From the NCBI RefSeq assembly GCF_001292705.1, contig NZ_LGAK01000004.1, positions 44,684 through 108,683 of the forward strand: 64,000 nt of DNA, given 5' to 3'. Both the position numbers and the translations under genes were made by a program. The notes under the pieces were generated by a model. The model searched no databases, had not been told where the DNA came from, and saw only the letters and a program-made list of their open reading frames with translations. This DNA comes from Marinagarivorans algicola. Its GTDB lineage: Bacteria > Pseudomonadota > Gammaproteobacteria > Pseudomonadales > Cellvibrionaceae. Shown here piece by piece: positions 52,442 through 59,137 of this stretch (position 1 is its first letter; each line of letters begins with the position of its first letter).

Positions 52442-52517
52442 TGGCAGGCCAGGAGGGACTCGAACCCCCAACTTTCGGTTTTGGAGACCGACGCTCTACC
52501 AATTGAACTACTGGCCT
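52442..52517 (-). tRNA. tRNA-Trp (anticodon CCA)
   Basis: The gene is 76 nt including an encoded CCA. The acceptor arm pairs AGGCCAG with CTGGCCT. The anticodon loop CTCCAAA carries CCA for UGG codons, and the T arm has the standard TTCGAGT loop. It lies 111 bp upstream of secE, as in Pseudomonas, but here without a tufB gene before it. Confidence 0.97.
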
Positions 52518-52587
52518 GTATCAACTACCACTTGAGCGTATCAGTAGTAGCAGGTGGATACTTAAGCATCAAACACTCAAATATCAC

Positions 52588-52622
52588 AAAGGCCAGCAAG
52601 CAACAGCTTCACTGGCCTTTTT
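52588..52622. other. Hairpin between tRNA-Thr and tRNA-Trp, in the place of tufB
   Basis: AAAGGCCAG and CTGGCCTTT form a perfect 9-bp stem around a 15-base loop. On the plus strand it is followed by a T run, on the minus strand only by TTT. The inner seven bases of each arm are identical to the acceptor stem of the adjacent tRNA-Trp, so it may be a relic of a duplicated tRNA end. It may also act as a weak terminator. Confidence 0.5.
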
Positions 52623-52627
52623 AAAAA

Positions 52628-52704
52628 TGGAGCTCATAAGCGGATTTGAACCGCTGACCTCACCCTTACCAAGGGTGTGCTCTACCAACTGAGCTATATG
52701 AGCC
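52628..52704 (-). tRNA. tRNA-Thr (anticodon GGT)
   Basis: The gene is 77 nt including encoded CCA. The acceptor GGCTCAT pairs with ATGAGCT-side bases (one wobble/mismatch possible at the end), the D arm is AGCTCAGTTGGTAGAGC, and the anticodon loop carries GGT. It corresponds in position to E. coli thrT, directly before tufB there. Confidence 0.96.
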
Positions 52705-52720
52705 TTATGCTTTCGCATTA

Positions 52721-52794
52721 TGGAGCGGGCAGCGGGAATCGAACCCGCACCATCAGCTTGGAAGGCTGAGGTTCTACCGTTGAACTATGCCCGC
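52721..52794 (-). tRNA. tRNA-Gly (anticodon TCC)
   Basis: The gene is 74 nt including encoded CCA. The acceptor stem pairs GCGGGCA with TGCCCGC, and the loop CTTCCAA has anticodon TCC. It corresponds in position to E. coli glyT. Confidence 0.97.
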
Positions 52795-52993
52795 ATATAT
52801 TAGGGCCCACCGCGCGCTCTACAATCAATATACTTAGCGCTACCAGCTGACAAAACAATTAACTGCGCACTACTTATGCTGACAGAAAACCGAGGTATTA
52901 CCAACTAAAAACTATTTAAACTTACGACATACATTACCTAAGCCGCATTATTTACGCTTACAACCATCATTGATGGCATGCCAGCAAAAATAA

Positions 52994-53077
52994 TGGTGCA
53001 GGGGGGTGGATTCGAACCACCGAAGCTTGCGCGTCAGATTTACAGTCTGATCCCTTTGGCCACTCGGGAACCCCTGC
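52994..53077 (-). tRNA. tRNA-Tyr (anticodon GTA)
   Basis: The gene is 84 nt including encoded CCA and has the long variable arm typical of class II bacterial tRNA-Tyr. The anticodon loop CTGTAAA carries GTA. About 200 bp of spacer separates it from tRNA-Gly, longer than in E. coli. It corresponds to tyrU. Confidence 0.97.
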
Positions 53078-53147
53078 ACTTAACACTGATTAGCCTTAGA
53101 GCTAAAAAGTTAAGCACTTCACCTAAAAGGTGAAAGCCTGCGAAAAA

Positions 53148-53223
53148 TGGAGCTGGCGAGAGGAGTCGAACCCCCGACCGGCTGATTACAAGTCAGCTGC
53201 TCTACCAACTGAGCTACGCCAGC
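53148..53223 (-). tRNA. tRNA-Thr (anticodon TGT)
   Basis: The gene is 76 nt including encoded CCA. The acceptor GCTGGCG pairs with CGCCAGC, and the anticodon loop CTTGTAA carries TGT. It is the first gene of the tRNA cluster and corresponds to E. coli thrU; a promoter lies about 90 bp upstream. Confidence 0.97.
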
Positions 53224-53279
53224 ACACTTAAAATACCTTTAAAATCAGAAGCTTACGCTTCGGTATTTTTCTTTTCGCT

Positions 53280-53307
53280 CCACATTGATTGTTGCCTCTC
53301 AATGTGG
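53280..53307 (-). other. Hairpin in the tRNA cluster leader
   Basis: A perfect 9-bp inverted repeat (CCACATTGA / TCAATGTGG, 10-base loop) lies between the predicted promoter and the first tRNA. It may direct RNase processing of the precursor transcript. Confidence 0.4.
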
Positions 53308-53314
53308 AGGCAGA

Positions 53315-53343
53315 ATTCTAGTGAAAGTTACTCCAAGACGCAA
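53315..53343 (-). promoter_or_regulatory. Putative sigma70 promoter of the tRNA-secE cluster
   Basis: On the minus strand TTGCGT (53338-53343) and TAGAAT (53315-53320) are spaced by 17 bases. It lies just after the stop of the SPOR gene and about 90 bases before tRNA-Thr(TGT). Confidence 0.6.
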
Positions 53344-53347
53344 CCAT

Positions 53348-54184
53348 CTATTTGCATTTATTTTCATTTATTTTCATTTCAGTCTTATTTTTGAGCAGTA
53401 TGGGCAAAACGCCATCACCTACACGATCTAAGTCATCTTTTTTGATCACAAGCGACCACTGCTTCACCATGCGCTCGAAACTATCCATTTTGGGCTGCCA
53501 GCCTTTTTTCTGCATTTTAGCCATTTTAGCGTCGGCTAATACCTTGCGACTAAATAAACCTAAAGAGACGCCGTGCTTTCGCTCGCCCTTAAGAATAAGG
53601 TAACTATCGACGCCCATTTTCTTCAAGACGGCTAGCTGGCTTGCAGCTTCTGCGCGCGTCTCTTTAGGGGCAAGATAAACCCAGTAGCGCCATCCGCCCG
53701 AGACATCAACTGCTTTCTCCTGTGCAGCTATCTTAAATTCCAGTAAGCGTGCGCGTAGCTCATCCCTATCCTCTTTGTTAGGTATAGGCCCTACCCAATA
53801 ACAAAGGTCCTCGACCTCATCTGCAAGAGCGCTCGGCTCACGCATCAACGCCGCTTGAGTATCATTCAGCAATTCACTCTCATCTTGAACCACCGAGACG
53901 TGCTCACTCGCCACCGAGCTGCTCGACGGCGTACGCAAGGCCACTCGATCGCTCTCAAGCTCTTCGAGCAAGGTGATCGTTTGCGCCTCCAAGTCACTCG
54001 ACGGGGCACTAATTGCAGCTTGAGCTGAGCCATCGATAGCCCCCGAAGAAGGGGCTGCTGCCACACCGTGATGATCCGAACCACCCAAGGCGCTGCCAGA
54101 TTCGACAACATGACGCTGATCAATATACCGCCAAGCCAATATCATCACGTTAATTAAAACGAGGGATAAAACCATCCACCTCAC
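53348..54184 (-). CDS. SPOR-domain membrane protein
   Basis: The 278-residue protein starts with a single hydrophobic helix (MVLSLVLINVMILAW, residues 4-18), then a low-complexity Ser/Ala/Glu region to about residue 125, and a compact domain of about 75 residues (YWVGPIPNKEDRDELRARLL to GVSLGLFSRKVLADAKM) that fits the SPOR fold. SPOR domains bind denuded peptidoglycan glycan strands at division septa. The lysine-rich tail of about 75 residues is unusual. A SPOR gene directly after coaX is the standard Pseudomonas arrangement. It lies 48 bp after coaX. Confidence 0.85.
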   Translation of the reverse strand: MRWMVLSLVLINVMILAWRYIDQRHVVESGSALGGSDHHGVAAAPSSGAIDGSAQAAISAPSSDLEAQTITLLEELESDRVALRTPSSSSVASEHVSVVQDESELLNDTQAALMREPSALADEVEDLCYWVGPIPNKEDRDELRARLLEFKIAAQEKAVDVSGGWRYWVYLAPKETRAEAASQLAVLKKMGVDSYLILKGERKHGVSLGLFSRKVLADAKMAKMQKKGWQPKMDSFERMVKQWSLVIKKDDLDRVGDGVLPILLKNKTEMKINENKCK

Positions 54185-54232
54185 AAATACACCTTAATTT
54201 GTTTAGTATTACGCGCCCCAATAGGCGCGCCA

Positions 54233-54979
54233 TTAAGGCAATGCAATTGCAAGCCCATCCAAAACCATATTGTTCACTGTCTTCACTCTATGCTTGTCCT
54301 TATCATGGCACACGCTAAGCATAGCGTCAGTGTCACCACCTGCAAGCCATATGGGCGCGGTATTGCGATTAATCACCTCAGCCATAAAACCTGACAATAA
54401 AACTCTAACACCTGCCGCAGAGCAACTTTCGGTATTTTGGCCGAGACCATTGCGCTGCTCCAGCGCAGGTAGGTCGGCGGAATGCAGCACCCGCGCCAAG
54501 TCACGATGCAAACTGGCTACTAAGCGCTGGCGACCCGGCGCAATCAGACCACCTAAATGCTGACCTCGCTCATCGAGCCAATCAGCCGTCAGCGCACTAC
54601 CAGCACTCACCACCACGCACGCTCCATTAAGCGATGAGAAAGCTGCCACCATTGCCAGCCAGCGATCGACCCCCAATCGCCGAAGGTCGGTATAGCAAGG
54701 CTTAACCCCAGCAACATGATGTGTCACAACGGCAAATTCAGGCGTAATAGCCCATCGCTTCATCACTTGGCGGTTAAAGGTCTCGTTCACCTTATCATCA
54801 GCCACGCTGGCCACTCGCACACGCGTGACCTGCTGAGCATGACACTGCCAGCCTATAGTGAGTAACGAGGCCGTCAACTGACGATCTACCGGCCCAGCCA
54901 ACCCTTGTCGCCACTTGATGTAAGTATTGCCAATATCCACATCTATCACATCACTCAATAAGGCATCTTTATCTATCAT
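54233..54979 (-). CDS. coaX: Type III pantothenate kinase (atypical active site)
   Basis: CoaX phosphorylates pantothenate, the first step of CoA synthesis. The 248-residue protein has the phosphate-binding motif DVDIGNTYIKWR (residues 13-24), GVDRWLAM (103-110) and AGSALTADWL near 126, followed by HLGGLIAPG. The residue before AGSALT, normally Asp (DxGTAxT) and proposed as the catalytic base, is Ser125 here (codon at 54605-54607). That could make the enzyme weak or inactive, or reflect a lineage variant. Its ATG overlaps the birA stop by four bases. Confidence 0.88.
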   Translation of the reverse strand: MIDKDALLSDVIDVDIGNTYIKWRQGLAGPVDRQLTASLLTIGWQCHAQQVTRVRVASVADDKVNETFNRQVMKRWAITPEFAVVTHHVAGVKPCYTDLRRLGVDRWLAMVAAFSSLNGACVVVSAGSALTADWLDERGQHLGGLIAPGRQRLVASLHRDLARVLHSADLPALEQRNGLGQNTESCSAAGVRVLLSGFMAEVINRNTAPIWLAGGDTDAMLSVCHDKDKHRVKTVNNMVLDGLAIALP

Positions 54980-55950
54980 GCCTGAACCACCTTCCTGACC
55001 GAGACCTCTCCGCCATTAATCACTTGCTCGCCTGAAAGTGTTTGCAGCACAAGTCCTCCGGATTCACTTAAGCCCACAACTTTTCCTGTCAGTTGCGCCG
55101 CTCCGGTAACACTGACACTCTGCCCCTGTAAGGCATTGCGAGCGAGCCATGCACTTTTATAACGAGCAAAACCTTGCACCTGATAGCTACTAAGCAAAAC
55201 AACTAAGTGACTAATTAAAGATGCCGCGATAGCATTTCTCGAGTCTGTCACACCCACAGAAGCCAAATCTATCCAGGGTTGATCAATATCTTGCGCTACT
55301 GCCTTTGGCATTGCGATATTTAAACCCACGCCAACGACCGCATAGCAATCACCATTAACGTCTCCGCCAATTTCAACCAGCACCCCCCCAAGTTTTTTGC
55401 CTTTTAGCCATAGATCATTAGGCCATTTAAGCTGCACATCATCGACGCCGTGAAAACCTAAAGCCTCGGCTAGCGCCACACCCACCGCCAAACTCAATCC
55501 CTCTAAGTTCGCAATCCCTTGGTGAAAGTGCCAGCGTACCGAGAGATAGATATTACTGGCCAGCGGGCTCACCCAGCTGCGCCCGCGACGCCCACGCCCT
55601 GCCGTTTGCTGCTCAGCAAGCATCACCGCACCAGCGCCATATTCACCGGTAGCCAAGGTACTATTCGTCGATCCAATTTGCCGGACCACCTGCAAAGTAC
55701 TCACGCAGTGCTTTGCTGCTAAGCTCAACTGCGCATTAATGGATTCTGCATTGAGTAAATCAATACCGCCAGCCGCACGATAGCCGCGCCCGCGCACAGA
55801 CTCAATCAATAACCCCGCCTGCTGCAGCTGCTGCACCATTTTCCAAATAGCAGCACGCCCTACGCCCAGCTGCTGACCTAAATATTCGCCAGAGTGATAT
55901 TCACCATCGGCTAAGCAGGTGATCAACGGCCAAGAAATATTATTTGCCAT
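54976..55950 (-). CDS. birA: Biotin-protein ligase / biotin operon repressor
   Basis: BirA attaches biotin to carrier proteins via biotinoyl-AMP and, with its N-terminal helix-turn-helix (about 20-60, LGQQLGVGRAAIWKMVQQL), represses biotin genes. The ligase domain shows GRGRRGRSW (adenylate loop), KWPNDLWLKGKKLGGVLVE and a C-terminal SH3-like part. I use the ATG at 55948-55950 (324 residues) because AGAGG lies 9 bases upstream and the alignment with E. coli BirA begins there; an in-frame ATG 18 bases earlier is possible. It overlaps alr by 11 bases. Confidence 0.94.
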   Translation of the reverse strand: MANNISWPLITCLADGEYHSGEYLGQQLGVGRAAIWKMVQQLQQAGLLIESVRGRGYRAAGGIDLLNAESINAQLSLAAKHCVSTLQVVRQIGSTNSTLATGEYGAGAVMLAEQQTAGRGRRGRSWVSPLASNIYLSVRWHFHQGIANLEGLSLAVGVALAEALGFHGVDDVQLKWPNDLWLKGKKLGGVLVEIGGDVNGDCYAVVGVGLNIAMPKAVAQDIDQPWIDLASVGVTDSRNAIAASLISHLVVLLSSYQVQGFARYKSAWLARNALQGQSVSVTGAAQLTGKVVGLSESGGLVLQTLSGEQVINGGEVSVRKVVQA

Positions 55951-57097
55951 TGCGCGCACCCTCTGCACGGTTCACGGTATGCATATCATTTACTGCACCT
56001 TTATAACGACGGCATACACGATCTCCCATGCTAGTGAGCACCTCATAACCAACCGTATGATAAGCCGCCCCTTGTAGATCTGCCGTGATTTGCTGATTTA
56101 AGATCGTGATCTCATCGCCTTCGGCAACCGCATCAACCTCTGTCACATCAAAGACTAAAGAATCCATAGAAACGCGACCCATTAATGGCACTGTTACGCC
56201 ACAAATACTCGCAATAATATTAGGGAATGCCGCGCGCAAAATACCATCCGCGTAGCCTCCAGCAGCAACCGCTAATACGCTATCGCGTGCCAACTGTGTC
56301 TGCGCACCATAGCCTACATACTCTCCTTTTAATGCATGGCGGACTTGCAGAACAGGCAGACCCCAGTGTACTACCGGCTGCATCCTATTGCGTTGACCAG
56401 GTACAGGGTTTAAGCCATAAAGCGCAGCGCCAGGCCTTGCAATATCAAAATGATAATCGCTACCCAAAAAAATACCTCCAGAATTAGCAAAAGACGCTAA
56501 TGCGCTTGGGTTAAGGTGTTTTAATGATGTCACGCACTGCTCAAACAGCATCTGCTGCCGCAGGTTTAGCTTATGGCAAGGATCATCGGCACAGGCCAAA
56601 TGACTCATCAGCATCACCGGCACTTGCCGCCACCATTGAGCATGCCGCACTAAAGAATCAGCATACTCTTGATATGCCAAGCCTAAGCGGTTCATTCCTG
56701 TATTCACCTTCACAGCACAAGGCCAATGATCACCATGCACGCTACCCTGCCAGCGTAATAACATGGGCAAGCTAATAATTACCGGCCTTAAATTATGCTC
56801 AACAAACAGCCATTCACAACCTGCCTCGCAACCCTGTAAAACATAAATAATGGGGGGGGGGATATCGTTAACCGCCTTTAATAAAGTTCGCAGTTCAATG
56901 CCTTCATTAAGATGAGCCACAAAGAAAACCGTGCAACCCTGCGCCACTAACTTAAGAGCAACCGGTGCAATACCTAACCCGTAAGCATTGGCTTTTACAA
57001 CCGCCCCGCACGTCGTCGTACCCAAACGCTCAGATAGCACACGCCAATTAGCCGCTAATGCATTTAAATCAATTGTGACAGATAACTGTGCGCTCAC
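55940..57097 (-). CDS. alr: Alanine racemase
   Basis: Alr interconverts L- and D-alanine for peptidoglycan with pyridoxal phosphate. The 385-residue protein has the PLP Lys in AVVKANAYGLGI (residues 33-44), the catalytic Tyr in YVGYGAQTQL near 267, and the C-terminal dimer-interface VSMDSLVFDVT. The start is GTG with AGGAGG upstream. A run of ten C residues on the coding strand (56852-56861) encodes Pro-Pro-Pro near residue 80; slippage there would break the gene. It is the first gene of an alr-birA-coaX overlap chain. Confidence 0.95.
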   Translation of the reverse strand: MSAQLSVTIDLNALAANWRVLSERLGTTTCGAVVKANAYGLGIAPVALKLVAQGCTVFFVAHLNEGIELRTLLKAVNDIPPPIIYVLQGCEAGCEWLFVEHNLRPVIISLPMLLRWQGSVHGDHWPCAVKVNTGMNRLGLAYQEYADSLVRHAQWWRQVPVMLMSHLACADDPCHKLNLRQQMLFEQCVTSLKHLNPSALASFANSGGIFLGSDYHFDIARPGAALYGLNPVPGQRNRMQPVVHWGLPVLQVRHALKGEYVGYGAQTQLARDSVLAVAAGGYADGILRAAFPNIIASICGVTVPLMGRVSMDSLVFDVTEVDAVAEGDEITILNQQITADLQGAAYHTVGYEVLTSMGDRVCRRYKGAVNDMHTVNRAEGARNGK

Positions 57098-57176
57098 GAT
57101 GCCTCCTGAATTTTACAAGGCGTGCATTATGGCACAAGGGCATACGCTTATATCGCGATTACAGCAACTCATCGCC

Positions 57177-57206
57177 GATCAATGCATTACACCATAAGCA
57201 TTGATC
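57177..57206. other. Inverted repeat upstream of alr
   Basis: GATCAATGC and GCATTGATC form a perfect 9-bp inverted repeat with a 12-base spacer, 80 bases before the alr start and 56 bases after the GH79 stop. No U-tract follows, so it could be an operator or mRNA-end hairpin. Confidence 0.35.
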
Positions 57207-57261
57207 AGTACAGCCGTAGCGTCAGCATACCGAGGAGGGAATGTCACATACAGAAGAGCCG

Positions 57262-58890
57262 CTACTGACACACCCAAAAAGCGATTGCATGCGCAGGTAT
57301 GACCAGTGATAAGGTATCGGTACTAAAGCGATCAAGTGATGGCAGCTGACCCTTTTGAAGACGCGCTTTAATGCCATTAATCTGCAGCTTTTTACTCGTG
57401 ATTTTTTTTGCTGTGACGGTGTATTGCTTATCTACCACTAAAGCTTGGCAGCCCCCTGACAACACAGCATGACAAGGCTTCGCCGACACATTAATCAACA
57501 GCAAACAACGCCCAGCCGCTGAACCTGCCAAGCTATGGCAGTAAACGCGCAGCTGCGCATGAGGACTTGTCACTGAAAACACCTCTTGCCCCATAAGCTG
57601 CTGCCACAGCCAACTCAACCAGTAATCCGGCCGCGGCTTAAGCGTTAAGCGCTCTAATAAACCATAGTCCCCACCCACTAAGCTTTGCCGAATCATAACT
57701 TGCTGACCATTCGCCGCACCCAACCCCAGCTGATCTGCCCACCAAAAACAAGAAGCAAAGCGATCAGACAGCTTAGGCTCGCCACCACATTGCGCCGAGC
57801 CGCTTTCGCCAGTCCACAATTGCGCGCTAGGGTAGTAAGTGTCTCTTAAGCGCTTAAGCTGTTGGGCATATTTTTTATATTCGTTAAGGGCTTTAGGGTG
57901 CAGCATGCTCGTGCGGGTTGCCCTGCGCGTACGCACTGGCGAGCGCTGGCTTTGAAACGGGTAATAATGCCAATCAATAATATCGATCGCAGTATGAAGC
58001 TTGCTGCTAGCCGCTAAAAATTTTGCCGTGATATTTGAAAAAGGACGAATCGTTTCACCCAAGTGCGGCCAAAAGGCACTACCTGGACCAATCACTTTTG
58101 CCTCGGGTAAAAAAGCCTTAACTGTTTGGCTAAAAGTCGCGTAATCGTCGGCCAGTTTAATCGCTCGCGGCTGCGATGTTAGCCCATGAAATGCCCAATA
58201 GGCATTAAGCTCATTACCCAATTCACACACCGCGATCTTGTAGTGTTTGTGCTGGCTATAGCGCAATAGGGTCAGAACCTCATTCGCCTGCCAGTCGCCG
58301 TGAGTACTGCGCTTAAATAGTCCATATTTAAAGGTAAACGCCAGCTTTAAAGCATTGCGATCTACGTATTCATGTAAACCATCCCACATACTTTGGGTGA
58401 GCACCAAACTACCCACCTCACCCGGTGGCGCCGTGAAATAATGAATTTTATCGGCTTCGGACCCCCCGACTCTCAAGTAAGACGCGCCCAGTCCTTGCGT
58501 CAAGTGATCCAACTTAGCACTGTATAAATTGAAAGGTAATACTTTTAGCCCTCCCAACCCTTTGTGCGTTTTATGGCTGCCTTCCCACCACTGGCCACCA
58601 GCCAACACAGAAATGTCAATCGAAAACGATAAATAGCGCTCATCTACACGAGCAATAGGGTCCTCGAGTGCACCATCGACTAAGACCGTTTTAATGGCTT
58701 GCGGGCGTACCGTTAGCCAACCCAATACAGACCTTAGGAGCTTAGGGCTTGTGCGCCTACACCTCGCAAGCCAAAGCCTACCCCTCGCATACATACCCCT
58801 CGCATACATACCAGAGGTGTGCGTAAAGACCGCTCCACATGATGCATCAGATACAGGTGAAATATACCGTTTATACACTGCCGCAAACAT
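57262..58890 (-). CDS. Heparanase-like glycoside hydrolase (GH79)
   Basis: The 542-residue protein closely resembles the GH79 heparanase/beta-glucuronidase family, retaining enzymes that cleave at glucuronic acid in heparan sulfate or plant/algal glycans. The acid/base Glu is E227 in CELGNELNAYW and the nucleophile is E362 in LWTGESGSAQCGG, the same spacing as in animal heparanase. The following LSDRFASCFWWADQLGL, VMIRQSLVGGDYGLL and PDYWLSWLWQQLMG match heparanase motifs strikingly well. The N-terminal 70 residues are basic and not family-like, and no signal peptide or Shine-Dalgarno sequence is evident. They include a tandem YARGM duplication. The true start may lie downstream (ATGs near 58794-58809). 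Confidence 0.85.
   Translation of the reverse strand: MFAAVYKRYISPVSDASCGAVFTHTSGMYARGMYARGRLWLARCRRTSPKLLRSVLGWLTVRPQAIKTVLVDGALEDPIARVDERYLSFSIDISVLAGGQWWEGSHKTHKGLGGLKVLPFNLYSAKLDHLTQGLGASYLRVGGSEADKIHYFTAPPGEVGSLVLTQSMWDGLHEYVDRNALKLAFTFKYGLFKRSTHGDWQANEVLTLLRYSQHKHYKIAVCELGNELNAYWAFHGLTSQPRAIKLADDYATFSQTVKAFLPEAKVIGPGSAFWPHLGETIRPFSNITAKFLAASSKLHTAIDIIDWHYYPFQSQRSPVRTRRATRTSMLHPKALNEYKKYAQQLKRLRDTYYPSAQLWTGESGSAQCGGEPKLSDRFASCFWWADQLGLGAANGQQVMIRQSLVGGDYGLLERLTLKPRPDYWLSWLWQQLMGQEVFSVTSPHAQLRVYCHSLAGSAAGRCLLLINVSAKPCHAVLSGGCQALVVDKQYTVTAKKITSKKLQINGIKARLQKGQLPSLDRFSTDTLSLVIPAHAIAFWVCQ
58781..58810. repeat. Perfect 15-bp tandem duplication inside the GH79 gene
   Basis: CCCCTCGCATACATA is repeated exactly (58781-58795 and 58796-58810). 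On the coding strand it encodes two adjacent copies of a Tyr-Ala-Arg-Gly-Met unit and duplicates a potential ATG start. Perfect identity suggests a recent event. Confidence 0.85.
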
Positions 58891-58963
58891 AGCTATAAGC
58901 CATTCAATAAAAGACTAAATACACTGTCACTACTCAGCCAAGCTGACCAATCTCACCCTGTTG

Positions 58964-59043
58964 AAACTGATGGATTTTTTTGTGGGCATTGAAGCGCCAA
59001 GATCACTGATATAACGCCCAATTTCAACACCTCTAAAAGTTAC
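58964..59043. repeat. Dispersed repeat, compact copy C
   Basis: The head (58964-58996) matches 10195-10227 at 28 of 33 positions; the tail (59001-59043) is a gapped relative of the tails at 10340-10389 and 3422-3471. Head and tail are nearly adjacent here, without the 112-bp middle of copy B. Imperfectly pairing arms (TGGGCATT at 58983-58990, AACGCCCA at 59013-59020) recall the hairpin of copy B. Confidence 0.55.
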
Positions 59044-59137
59044 AACACAGTAAAGATGAAACATGACAATTCCATAATAACTCGCTCACATACGCTATTA
59101 AACAAAGCCGCGCTGATGCAGGGTTACTGCACCAAAA

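Noticed and set aside
52331..52471. N-terminally extended secE
   Set aside because: The extension reads through the leader into the tRNA-Trp gene; the ATG at 52328-52330 gives a normal-length SecE.
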